Below are positions 12,701 to 21,626 of a stretch of 64,000 nt of DNA, in pieces; within the stretch, counting starts at the first letter, position 1; every line of letters starts with the position of its first letter. Source of the stretch: Ligustrum vulgare (lineage: Eukaryota > Streptophyta > Magnoliopsida > Lamiales > Oleaceae); the NCBI GenBank assembly GCA_963555705.1, contig OY743172.1:21203446-21267445 (forward strand), read 5' to 3'. A model generated the notes under the pieces. It saw only the letters and a program-made list of their open reading frames with translations. It was not told the origin of the DNA and searched no databases. Position numbers and translations under genes: made by a program.

Positions 12701-13480
12701 AAAAATAATAAGCATGTAGAAGCATATGATTAAAAACATGTAATCAAAGTATGTAAATGGCAGTAAGTAAACTTACAGTAATCAAATAGAAATAAACAGG
12801 CTTTCCCTCTAGTGTTATCCTATAGCTGCCTTGCATGTATTCAATCAATACTTTGAATCAAATGAATATTAGATGTTTTAATATAAATTGGGTCCACAAC
12901 TGCTTTCGAAAAAAGTTTTTCAATCAAAGTCGCATTTCTCACTCTAGAGAACTAGCCGTGTTTCCACAGACGCTATCTCACAGTATTCAAAGTATTTGTT
13001 TTCACCCCTATCTCGACTCCTTTCAGAAAGACATTACTTATAACTTTTTCAAAACTACATGTTTTAAAAACAAGTTTTAAAACTAAAATAAAGCTCAAAT
13101 ATTATCCCAAAACGCCACAACACATCAAAAAGTTGAAGGGATTTCTGCTGAGCAACAGATTCTTCAAAGAAGAAAACTCATTTTGAAAAATATCAATACT
13201 ACCGGGGGTCATGAGAAACTTAACGAAAATATTTTTAAGAAAACTTTGATAAAAACTCAAACATCATTTCATTTATAAATTGACATTGTACATGCTGCAA
13301 ATTATATACAGACACCTTTGGTACTCACCTTATGAAGTTTAGAACTCCATAAGTGATTACCTTATAACAAGCTGTGATATCTTCAAACTATCTACCAATA
13401 TCTTTATTGAATACAAGTTGTGTAAACAAGTTTTGAATAAAAGAGTACAAGTTCTTGACTCAGATATTCGGGATGCCTCT
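12701..13480 (-). other. Pararetrovirus transcript leader
   Basis: About 780 bases downstream (minus-strand sense) of the TATA box with no long frame. It contains an AATAAA polyadenylation-type hexamer at 13402-13407, roughly 95 bases after the TATA box. That position fits caulimovirid transcripts, which bypass this signal at the 5' end and use it at the 3' end. Folding of a long leader hairpin could not be evaluated by eye. Confidence 0.5.
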
Positions 13481-13499
13481 TCACTGAATCTCTTCCCCC

Positions 13500-13815
13500 T
13501 TTTATAGAGGTCTTGGATTATTTTCCTCCTCTCCTTTTCGGTGACAAGAAAGGAATCTTATCTCTTCAGTAATAAATTTCTTGTTGAGTAGTCATCAACC
13601 ACTTTTTTCGGTGCATTTATTTTTCTTACTAGCTGGACTTCAATAATTCTTGACAAATTATTTTCCGGATTGTGACAAAACACCACAGCTTTTCTTTAAT
13701 AAAGAGACTTTATTAAAATAGTGAGTGAATGGTCTTTGTCATAGCAGCTATCTTCTTGTTGTTTAGTGACCACATTTTTTCTTTAATAAATGACTTTATT
13801 AAAGTAGTGATAAAG
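13500..13815 (-). promoter_or_regulatory. Pararetrovirus promoter with TATA box and a duplicated upstream module
   Basis: The minus strand reads TATAAAAG from 13506, with G-rich sequence after it, like the core of caulimovirid pregenomic promoters. Upstream, a roughly 43-bp module occurs twice, at 13681-13723 and 13769-13810, spaced 88 bp. Each copy has a GTGGT-type core next to an inverted TTTAATAAA/TTTATTAAA arm. Such repeated modules are typical of enhancer regions. Whether it drives transcription now is unknown. Confidence 0.6.
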
Positions 13816-13833
13816 GGTTAATATTTGGCAGCA

Positions 13834-14600
13834 TTATTTTTCCATCCCTGAGTCAAAGAACTCTGCTGGGAATTCTGTACTATCGAGTGATGCATGACTC
13901 ATATCTTCAACAAGACAGTGTTCACACATGTGCTCTGGATGGTCCCACATTATCTTGCATAGCTCTTTGCGCCTAATTTCACTTCCACTTACTTCATTAA
14001 TAATAATTTTCTCAAGTACGTGGTCCAATTCACAAATATCTACTTCTTTAGATGACAATCTTGCATTGGAGTAAATTACATGATTATCTGAAGGATATAA
14101 CCAATTTTTTTTTTTTCAGAAATAACTTGGCTTAAATTATCAAATATTTCTTTATATCCTTTAGCTATTCTGTAAGAAATCATGTTAAAAATATCTTCAT
14201 ATCCATTCTTAACAACTTTTTGGCTAGTTGGTAAGAAGTGTTGGTTTGTGATCTCTATCTTGATACAATGAAATGATGGGATCATTGTTCCTTCATATTT
14301 ATCTCATTCCATTGTGGCTGAAAAGAATTGGATATATATGTTCGTGCTTTTGATAACTTCAGTAAATCTTCGAACTGCCTTTTTAACATCTATGAGAAGT
14401 TGTGTAATTTCCTTTAGATCTTTGCAAGGATATATGCAGAGTATATTCCCTAGTTCAAAGAAATTTTGAACCCAATTAGCTGGCGCTCATGGATAGAAAT
14501 TTATCTTGTTGTATTTTTCATAGTGTAGGGTCTTCATCCATTTCCCTACTTCGAGACACCAATCTGACAATATATTGAAAATAACATTAAAGAAGAGAAC
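13834..14600 (-). pseudogene. Late-region viral coding remnant, possible transactivator/inclusion-body protein
   Basis: Three or more frames between the RNase H end and the promoter are coding-like on the minus strand (open stretches 14285-14076 and 14058-13834, and 14590-14290 with a stop). The position equals that of the transactivator/viroplasmin gene in caulimovirids. A poly-T run at 14103-14119 marks a likely frameshift. I see no diagnostic motif, so the identification rests on position only. Confidence 0.45.
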
Positions 14601-14987
14601 TTATTCATAGTTATCTTTGTTTGGTAATTTTTGTTCCTGACAAACTTTTGCCACATCTTTTGGATTTATTTGTTCAATACTTGTTTTGGAATCAATTTCA
14701 TTCCTCTGTGAAGAGGTTTCCATAACCTTCTTGGTATCTTGATTATCCTTTTTGAAAGAAGGCTTTGAATATGTTTCCATATTTTCAGTACAAATATTAT
14801 GATTAATTTTTCTCTGTGAAGGGATTCCTAATATTATCTTGTCTTTCTCTTTATCCTCGGGAAGAGCGCTAATATTCATAAGACCTGGTGAAGGGTTGCT
14901 AGACTTTGTACAAGTATTTTCTGTCGAATGGTCTATCTTGGTACTGCCTAAAAGGCTTTCTTGTATATTTTGAATTTGCATCTCCAA
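14601..14987 (-). CDS. Hydrophilic viral reading frame after RNase H (128 codons)
   Basis: Open frame rich in Lys, Ser, Thr, Asn and Glu, starting in a different frame from RNase H and overlapping its end (14948-14987). Low complexity and charge suggest a disordered N-terminal region of the late viral protein that continues, broken, to about 13834. No enzymatic motif is visible. It could equally be an unrelated accessory protein. Confidence 0.45.
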   Translation of the reverse strand: MEMQIQNIQESLLGSTKIDHSTENTCTKSSNPSPGLMNISALPEDKEKDKIILGIPSQRKINHNICTENMETYSKPSFKKDNQDTKKVMETSSQRNEIDSKTSIEQINPKDVAKVCQEQKLPNKDNYE

Positions 14988-15298
14988 ACAAGAGACTTTA
15001 AGTTCAAGTATCTGAACTTGTCTTTAATTCCTTCAGCTCCATCTCTACTAAGATAATCAGGAAGAAAATTAGTGTGTCCTTTAATATATTCAATATCAAA
15101 CTTGAAATATGAAAACCATATCTTGATTCTGATAATGTATCTATTGGCAATAGATGGATCAACATTATTTTTTAGAAATGCTTTAACTTGTATATTATCA
15201 GTTCTAATCAATAACTTTTTTGGTAGCAAGTAATCTTCATATTTTTGTACTCCTCTCTTCACAGCAATAAGCTCTTTTCTATTTGTTTCATACCTCAT
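14948..15298 (-). pseudogene. Pararetrovirus RNase H domain
   Basis: RNase H degrades the RNA strand during reverse transcription. Family hallmarks are visible: a Glu in the RKELIAV context, an Asp in LIRTDN, and the terminal LPDYLSRD stretch with a catalytic Asp. It is in the same frame as the reverse transcriptase segment 16225-15713 but is separated from it by stops, including one near 15540. The open stretch ends with a TAG at 14948-14950. Confidence 0.85.
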
Positions 15299-15712
15299 TT
15301 CAACTTCTTTGAATGTTCCTGATGTATATCCTGAAAATATTTCAGGACAAGAACAATTCTTTTCACATTTATATTCTTTATGATTCCTTTTTACCTTAAG
15401 TATTGCTCCCCAATAATTATCTGAAGCATCAGTTTTAAGGATAAAGAAATGTTCTTCTTGTGGAATAATAAGTTTTTGTAGATTTTTTAATTCATCTTTT
15501 ACCTTTCTGATGTTTTTGCGATCTTGTTCATCCTAGGAACACATTATATTTTTCCTTAATTTTGGAAGAAAGCATTTTTTTAATTTGACACAATTTTCAA
15601 TAAATCCTTCAGCATAATTTAATATACCGAGGAAACTTTGTAAATATTTTTTATCTTTAATTTTTTCAGAAAAATCTTGAAGTTTTTCACCAATATGAGA
15701 TTGCAGTTGCAA

Positions 15713-16225
15713 TTATCCTTCTTTTATAAATAGTCCAAGAAATTCTATCTCTATTTTTGCTATCTCAGCTTTCTTTTGAGAAAGTTTAATACCATATTTT
15801 TTCATGATATAACAAAACTTTTCAAGATGTTCAATATGTTCGTTCATATTTTTTGAATGAATAAGTAAATCATCTATGTAGACAATACAAAAATGAGTAA
15901 TAGGTTTTATTACCTCATTCATTCTTCTTTGGAATATCTGTGGTGCATTTTTCAATCCAAACGACATTACATTCCATTCAAATTGGCCTAAAGGATTAGG
16001 AGTGCTAAATGCAGTTAAAGATTTGCTATCTTCTGTGAGCATAATTTGCCAAAATCCCGATTTACAATCGAACTTTGAAAATATATTCTTGTTTTGTACT
16101 TGTTTAATAAGAATGTCCTTATTTGATAAGTAATATCCATCAAATTTTGTAACTTCGTTTTGCCTTTTATAGTTAATCACTATTCTGGCTTTTCCTCTTT
16201 TTATTTCACTATGTTTCCTAACCAT
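15713..16225 (-). pseudogene. Pararetrovirus reverse transcriptase core
   Basis: Encodes the polymerase palm and fingers. Visible motifs are R-I-V-I-N-Y-K near residue 15 of this segment, F-S-K-F-D-C-K-S-G-F-W-Q (first catalytic Asp), the F-G-L-K-N-A-P-Q-I-F-Q block, and the Y-I-D-D active site at 15880-15869. YIDD is the caulimovirid and Ty3/gypsy form. The segment is bounded by in-frame stops at 16292-16294 upstream and 15713-15715 downstream, so a full polyprotein is not encoded. Confidence 0.9.
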
Positions 16226-16291
16226 AAATGTTGGACTACTATGTGAACTTTTACTAGGCTTAATTAATTTAGCTTCTAGTAATTCTTTTCT

Positions 16292-16910
16292 TTAAATTTT
16301 GAATTCCTCTTGGTCTTCAACGCTGTATTTCATCGGTTTAACTCTTACTACAGTATCTGGTTTTATAAGCTCTATCTTGGCTTTAACCTTATCTGTATCC
16401 CATTTTTCTAATGGGTTTTCAGAATAAGTTTCAAAAAATTCTTTCCTAAATTTTTCTAACTTATCTTCTATTGTCATTTTTAGTACATTAATTGGTTTAA
16501 ATTTTTCTGTACTCCAACATCCACCACGATGGGTTGAGGAGCTTTGATGATTAATTTCTTTGTAAGTTATGCTTATGGCTCTTGTGATTTTAGGTGTAAA
16601 TATTTTATGTGCACAATGTGTTGTGAACATATATTTATCAATAAATTGAGTAAAAGATGCATATTTTAGTAGAAAAATTTGTCCTAATAAAATATCACAT
16701 CCAATTGTAGTTGACATATATATTATCAACAAATACTTCTCTAAGAGATATTAGAAAAAGTATTTGTGTAGCATATTTGCTATATATTATCTTGTTTCCT
16801 CCTGCTGTTGTAGCAGTTACAACTTTCTTTGAGTCATATTTCCAATATTCATGTGGACTATACATTTGGTAAGCAAAGGCTTATAGTACTTCCTGTATCT
16901 AAATAAGCAT
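16292..16910 (-). pseudogene. Second retropepsin-like region leading into the polymerase
   Basis: A D-T-G-S motif preceded by hydrophobic residues is encoded at 16899-16888, and a G-C-D-I-L-L-G-Q stretch follows at about 16705-16682. The pair resembles the active site and the C-terminal Ile-Leu-Gly loop of an aspartic protease next to reverse transcriptase, the usual place for the caulimovirid protease. A stop lies shortly after the D-T-G stretch. The part from 16732 to the stop at 16292-16294 is in the reverse transcriptase frame, whereas the D-T-G part is in another, so at least one frameshift separates them. Confidence 0.6.
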
Positions 16911-17099
16911 GAAATTTTATTTTACAATAATTTTTTAAATTGAGTATAACTTCAATATATGGACTCATGGGATTGGTATTTATTATCCTTTCCATGGTAA
17001 CAATGATCTCATATTTTCATCTATCCTTGGTATAATAACTGAATTTCCTTCAAGTGTTATTTTTATATATCATTGACATATTTTGTAAGGGCTTATCTT

Positions 17100-17516
17100 T
17101 CAAAGAAAGCTAATTCCTAGTAATATAGGTGTTTGGCTAAGTCCATAATTATCATCCTTATATAAGAGTACTTCTATTTTATGTTCACCTTGATTTTCTC
17201 TTATAATTATAAGAGGGAAACTCAGATATCTTTCTATTTCAAGGTTATGTCCTAAGTAGTCTTTAAAGACATATTTTTGTGGTAACTCATAATCTTGTAT
17301 GTGGCTAACAAATTTAGCATCTATATGGTTTTTATCTGCTCCTGTATCTATAAGGACAAGAAGATCATTATTGATCCCTTCTTGGTTGATATATCTAGTC
17401 CTGATATAATATTGTGAGCTGGCTGGCTCATCAATACTTTGATTTTTAAGTCGTTCTATATTAACATTTCCTCTAGGTGGAAATCTTGCAATAATATTTT
17501 CTCCTTGTAACCTCAC
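17100..17516 (-). CDS. First retropepsin-like domain of the pararetrovirus (138 codons)
   Basis: An uninterrupted domain with L-I-D-T-G-A-D (codons at 17352-17332), a hydrophobic strand pattern after it, and P-I-L-L-G near the end. These are the elements of a retroviral-type aspartic protease monomer of about 100 residues. It lies between the movement-protein region and a second D-T-G region, and is in a different frame from the movement protein. No stop interrupts it. Having two such sites in one caulimovirid is unusual to my knowledge; see the findings. Confidence 0.75.
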   Translation of the reverse strand: MRLQGENIIARFPPRGNVNIERLKNQSIDEPASSQYYIRTRYINQEGINNDLLVLIDTGADKNHIDAKFVSHIQDYELPQKYVFKDYLGHNLEIERYLSFPLIIIRENQGEHKIEVLLYKDDNYGLSQTPILLGISFL

Positions 17517-17529
17517 ACTACATTTTCTT

Positions 17530-18333
17530 ATTTTTCTTCATTCATAATTAATTTCTTTAGCTTGTTTGTGGAAATCAAACATTATTTGTTCTGGTATTGT
17601 AACTTCATGTTCTTTATATTTTCTAGGGGGAATATACTGTACCAATTCATCAAAATATTTGTGTATTATTATGTTATCTGTTATTAATACTAAAAGCAAA
17701 TATTGATTTTATACTTATACTAATAGCCTTACTTTTATGTAACATTTTTAAGTTTTCAATTCTATAATAGAGATTGAAACTTTGGTCTATATTTTCATCT
17801 GTTATTGAGATTGCATAATTTGATTTTACTGTAAATATTATTTTCTGATAATCTAGATTTCCTACAACAGTTCCTAATAGAGCATCTATAGGATATTGTA
17901 GAATTCTGTTATTCATGCAATAAATTTCAATAGGTATATTCATGCCTTCTTTAAAGAATCTTTTAATCATAACTTGGATTCCTTCAATTTCAATACATTT
18001 TAACTTCTTCCTACTATTTTCTGGAATATTGGATAATTTTTGTTTTACCCATTCTTTAATAATTATTGGGATTCTGATTTTTCCCACTACATTTTCTATG
18101 TTAATTGGGATTTCTTTATAATTCATACTTACAATTGTTTTGTTCATCCTAGGGAGTATTCCTAAGAATCTTTGGTGAAATATATCTTTTTCTTGTAAGT
18201 CTAAGATTCTTTTAGTTATCTCCTTATATCTTTTGCTGTCAAATGTAATTTCTTGACAAATTTCTTCTACTGAGTCTTCTACTTCCTCAGTTGTTTCAAT
18301 ATCTGATCCTCGTACTTCTTGAATTCCATTCAT
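17530..18333 (-). pseudogene. Pararetrovirus movement protein (30K superfamily-like)
   Basis: Movement proteins open plasmodesmata for cell-to-cell spread. The open part (18333-17674) has the length and strand-rich, Ile-rich pattern of the 30K core, including a V-V-G-N-L-D-Y stretch and a preceding P-I-D-A-L-L-G. Related sequence continues in another frame to about 17540, so a frameshift lies near 17675. The frame is the same as the coat-protein segments upstream, separated by a TAG at 18421-18423, which suggests an original coat-movement polyprotein. Assignment is by position and pattern, not a database match. Confidence 0.65.
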
Positions 18334-18420
18334 ATATATATTTTCTTCAGATTCTTCAGGTAATATTTTATTATATTCTTTTAATAACTTAATTCCCCAT
18401 GGGAATGGTAATTTTGTGAA

Positions 18421-18819
18421 CTAAGATCTTAAGATTGACTTGTTATCTGTATAATCTACTTGGCTGATTGTATAGTATAATTCTTGAAATTTACATGTAT
18501 ATCTTTCTAATTCGCACATATCGCATATTCTTAAATTTTCCATTGCAATCATTCCTTCATTATATTCATCTTGTTTTCTAGCTTCTTCATCAATTGTGTA
18601 TCTATCTCCTAAAAATTCTGTTATGAGGGCTCTTTCCAACCTATTTAATATATCTCTTATACTTTGATCATTTATATTATTTCTATTATCTAATGCATCA
18701 GTTGTATTTTCTCCATATTTTATTCTTCTTTTTGTATTTATAGGTAGTTTTCTCCACCATTTTGATATTATACCTCTAAATGTATGTTCTATAAATTCAA
18801 AGGCTATATATGTGTCCAA
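18421..18819 (-). pseudogene. Pararetrovirus coat-protein core
   Basis: The region has the caulimovirid capsid pattern: an F-I-E-H-T-F-x-G-x-x-x-x-W-W stretch near residue 9, an F-L-G-D motif near residue 70, and a conserved Cys/Leu/Tyr-rich helix (Y-T-C-K-F-Q-E-L-Y) near the end. The Cys-His zinc knuckle that normally follows is not visible before the movement protein begins, which may mean deletion. In-frame stops lie on both sides (18901-18903 and 18421-18423). Confidence 0.65.
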
Positions 18820-18900
18820 TTTATTAAATTGTATCGCTAAATCAGTACTTTTTGTCCATGTTTCAATAACTTTATTTGTATCTACATAATCTAAATCTAA

Positions 18901-19518
18901 TCATATTCTTGTTATATGAATTTGTTCATTATATGATTTTGTTGGATTAACTTCTTTTATGAATTGTTTTCTAATATTTCCATTGTATCTATTCTGAGTT
19001 TTCCTATATATTTGGAATCCTTCTCTTCTAGGTATGTAAGTTCCATATGAATTACTTGTATCTTCATCACTACTAAATTCTTCTTTTACGTTACTTGCAG
19101 ACGGGTTTGTATTCATTTTAGTATTTTCTACTTGTTTTGCTAATTTTGCTAATTGATTTTTATATTCATCATATTCTTCTCCTGTAGATTCTAAGAATTT
19201 TCTTTCCAATTCTTCTACATCTGTTATCATAAATTGTTTTATTTCAGGTGCTTTTTCCTTTCCTTTATATTTATCTTTAATTTTTCTTCTGTAATCTTGA
19301 AGATGACTAATTATGATTTTATCTTTTCCTTTTAGATTCTTATCTAATATAGCGTTTCCTATTTGTAAAGTATATTTAAAATTTTTCAATTTCTTATTCA
19401 TTTCTTCAAATCCTTCGTTCAAATTATTTTTTGGTAAATAAGGATAATTTGGTTTTTTATATTTTTCTACATTTTTCAGAAATTCTTCAATTATATTTTC
19501 TTCTTTTGATAAATTCAT
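18901..19518 (-). CDS. N-terminal coat-protein/polyprotein region (205 codons)
   Basis: The first long viral frame, whose ATG lies about 24 bases after the primer-binding site in the viral sense. It is very rich in Lys, Glu, Asn and Ile, with an acidic Ser-Ser-Asp-Glu-Asp patch near residue 152, as in the disordered N-terminal part of caulimovirid capsid precursors. It is in frame with the coat core, and the break is a TGA at 18901-18903. Confidence 0.6.
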   Translation of the reverse strand: MNLSKEENIIEEFLKNVEKYKKPNYPYLPKNNLNEGFEEMNKKLKNFKYTLQIGNAILDKNLKGKDKIIISHLQDYRRKIKDKYKGKEKAPEIKQFMITDVEELERKFLESTGEEYDEYKNQLAKLAKQVENTKMNTNPSASNVKEEFSSDEDTSNSYGTYIPRREGFQIYRKTQNRYNGNIRKQFIKEVNPTKSYNEQIHITRI

Positions 19519-19541
19519 TTTGATTTTTTGGTTCGTAATGG

Positions 19542-19554
19542 GGCTCTGATACCA
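19542..19554 (-). other. Met-tRNA primer-binding site of the pararetrovirus
   Basis: The minus strand reads TGGTATCAGAGCC, a perfect match to the primer-binding site complementary to the 3' end of plant initiator Met-tRNA. It is used by caulimovirids to prime minus-strand DNA and defines nucleotide 1 of their genomes. It is seen directly just before the first long viral frame. Confidence 0.95.
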
Positions 19555-19618
19555 ATTTTTACCAGGGTGCGCAGGCGCAGAACACTCTCTCTATTTTCTT
19601 AAGGAATTATATGCGGAA

Positions 19619-19855
19619 TTATAATCGTCCTATGATTCTTGTCAAAAATATTTCTTCTTGTCTTATTTCGTTTATTTCTATTAATCTCAAATATTCAATA
19701 TGTTGTTTAACTAATCTTTTAAGTTCTTCGTATAATTCTTTAGTTCTGGTACTTGATTCTCCTTCAATACTAACTAATTCCGTATATTCTATATGTAAAC
19801 TCCTAATTAAATCTTTCATTTTTTCCTCAAGTATGTAAGGGTCGTAAACAGGCAT
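19619..19855 (-). CDS. Small reading frame C upstream of the primer-binding site (78 codons)
   Basis: Complete ATG-to-stop frame encoding a charged, Leu/Glu-rich, helix-prone peptide with likely coiled-coil character. It is intact while most longer viral frames are broken, although its short length makes this weak evidence of selection. It precedes the primer-binding site, where caulimovirids usually have only leader. I recognise no family. Confidence 0.4.
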   Translation of the reverse strand: MPVYDPYILEEKMKDLIRSLHIEYTELVSIEGESSTRTKELYEELKRLVKQHIEYLRLIEINEIRQEEIFLTRIIGRL

Positions 19856-19860
19856 AAATT

Positions 19861-20546
19861 TAATTAGGCAAAAACTAATTTTATTATTTTGTTTCCAAAA
19901 AATTATTTGGGGACTAAATTGAAATTGTTTTATAGTTAGATGGCTTTATTTGAAAATGAGGGTATTTGTCTATTTTTAAAAGGTTATAGTTTCAAAGTCT
20001 ATTTAACAAAATTTTATAGTTATTGAATCTATTTATAGATATTCCCCATATTTTTTCTTTCTTAATCTTAATTAATTATATTAATACTATAATTTTTATT
20101 GATTGCATCACATTTTTAATTGTATGTAAGGTCTTCAATCTTTACTTATTATTATGTTCCTAACGATTTTTTATGATAGTTTTTCCTCAAACTTTTGTAC
20201 TTAATAAAATTGGGAAATGTTGTGTGTACAAAATCTGTAAATACAGATTACACACTATAGCATGCTCTGTAAATACAGATTTTGTACCTCTATCATTTCA
20301 CAATAAAGTTTATGTCCAAAAATTCATTGAAATGACATGAAACTACTTTTTCTTTTTTAGGAAAATGTTACTTATTTTTCATTATATTATTTTTTAAAAA
20401 AATTATACTCAATTCAAAGCATGGAAAGAGATTATATTTAATTCAAAGCATGGAAACAAATAAAAATTGACATAAATCTTCGTCGTGGACGAAAGTATAT
20501 TAATTAATAAAAAATTTTATATAAGAATTCAACTAAAAAGATAAGG
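19861..20546. other. AT-rich flank between pararetrovirus and hAT element
   Basis: No gene. A stretch around 20216-20290 repeats the string AAATCTGTAAATACAGATT-like in both orientations, forming a short local palindrome. Nothing else is recognisable. Confidence 0.5.
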
Positions 20547-20554
20547 AAAATAAT

Positions 20555-21320
20555 TAGGGATGACAGCGGGGCGGGGCGCCCCACGCGCCCTTCCCGTCTC
20601 GAATAATTTACCTCGTATCCGCCTCGTGCCCCGCTTAAAGGCGGGGCGGGGCAGTTCGACAAATTGTCCCATTTAGTGAATTATCTATATTAACGGGACG
20701 GGACGAGTTTTATAAAACTAAACTATTTTAAATCAAAACCAAATCAAGAGCTTCATGCACACACAAAAAAGGGTCCCTACTTAGTGTTAAAATTGGTTGT
20801 TGTTATTATACACTGCATCAATAAAATTGCTTGAAGAAAGTAATTAGTCATCTACATTGCAGTTTTTCTTGCTGCAATTAACAATGTTGAATTGGAAAGA
20901 TATATAATAAATTACACTACACTAGATAAGATTGAGTTATTTTCTTTAGGAGATTGACTTATTTTCTTTGATCTTTCTTATCTGTCTTATGCTTCCATAA
21001 TTCATTTTTATGTTCAAAGTCATTCCATTGAATGAACAATTTTGTCTTGCCATTCACTATAAATGGAGGAAATATAAAATAAAATAAAGATTGAGAATAA
21101 AAATAGTGAAGGATCCGTTGTTATCCACATGGCATTGATTTGTTAATTAGTCAAGTATACCTCATTTTTTTAAAAATTGGAGATCGGGGCGAAACGGGGC
21201 GGGGCAGAACTTTTTTGACCCGTATCCGATCCACGGATCTATTTATGCGAGGCGGTTCTGCCCCTAATGGGGGCGGGGCTCCGCGGATCACGATTTTCAC
21301 AGTTCGTTTTACTATCCCTA
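20555..21320. mobile_element. Non-autonomous hAT-type transposon, 766 bp, with 8-bp target duplication
   Basis: The ends read TAGGGATGAC and ...ACTATCCCTA, giving an imperfect terminal inverted repeat beginning TAGGGAT. The same 8 bases, AAAATAAT, flank both sides (20547-20554 and 21321-21328). Subterminal regions are packed with GGGGCGGGGC-type motifs on an otherwise AT-rich background, while the middle is AT-rich. Eight-base duplications and short TIRs define hAT elements. No transposase is encoded. Confidence 0.85.
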
Positions 21321-21328
21321 AAAATAAT

Positions 21329-21626
21329 TACTACGTGAGCAAAAATTGAGGATCTTAATTATAATTATAATAATGCAGTGTCACAAATAAAAATTAAAAT
21401 GGTTGTGTATTATACCTAGCCTTTTTCTTTTGACCATTTAAATAATTTTTTTCATCAAAAAATTCACTTTCAAATCACAAAAATAATATTCTATTGAACA
21501 CACGACATCGTATCAGTGCAGATTCTATTGCTCCATTGAGAGTTATAGTCTAAAAGAATCAAAATACAACTTTGAAGAATTTATTATAATTCTATATTCC
21601 CTTTTTCTGCAGTAAACCTCCCAGCA
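21329..21626 (+). promoter_or_regulatory. Upstream region of the plastid-type protein gene
   Basis: About 300 bases between the hAT element and the start codon, AT-rich, expected to hold promoter and 5' UTR. No convincing TATA box was picked out. The hAT insertion is therefore very close to, or within, the promoter. Confidence 0.35.

Larger units (their letters stand above)
12010..19860 (-). mobile_element. Endogenous pararetrovirus (Caulimoviridae), one nearly genome-length decayed copy
   Basis: On the minus strand the order is: small reading frame, Met-tRNA primer-binding site, coat-protein-like region, 30K-type movement protein, retropepsin, second D-T-G region, reverse transcriptase, RNase H, further late reading frames, promoter with TATA box, leader, and two more small frames. 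There is no integrase and there are no LTRs. This is caulimovirid organisation, and the coat-then-movement-then-polymerase order recalls cavemo- and solendoviruses. The span of about 7.8 kb fits one genome of this family. In-frame stops and frame changes interrupt most reading frames, so I infer an inactive fossil. End points are uncertain by about 100-200 bases because caulimovirids leave no defined termini. Confidence 0.9.

Noticed and set aside
11700..20050. Terminal inverted repeats around the pararetrovirus (GTCTATTT...GTTATTGA at about 11745-11775 and 19995-20035)
   Set aside because: The match is short, gapped and AT-rich. Caulimovirids do not integrate with inverted ends, so this is probably chance or a shared host repeat.
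21140..21349. Gly/Arg-rich 69-codon frame
   Set aside because: It covers the GC-rich terminal part of the hAT element and its flank; the composition explains it.
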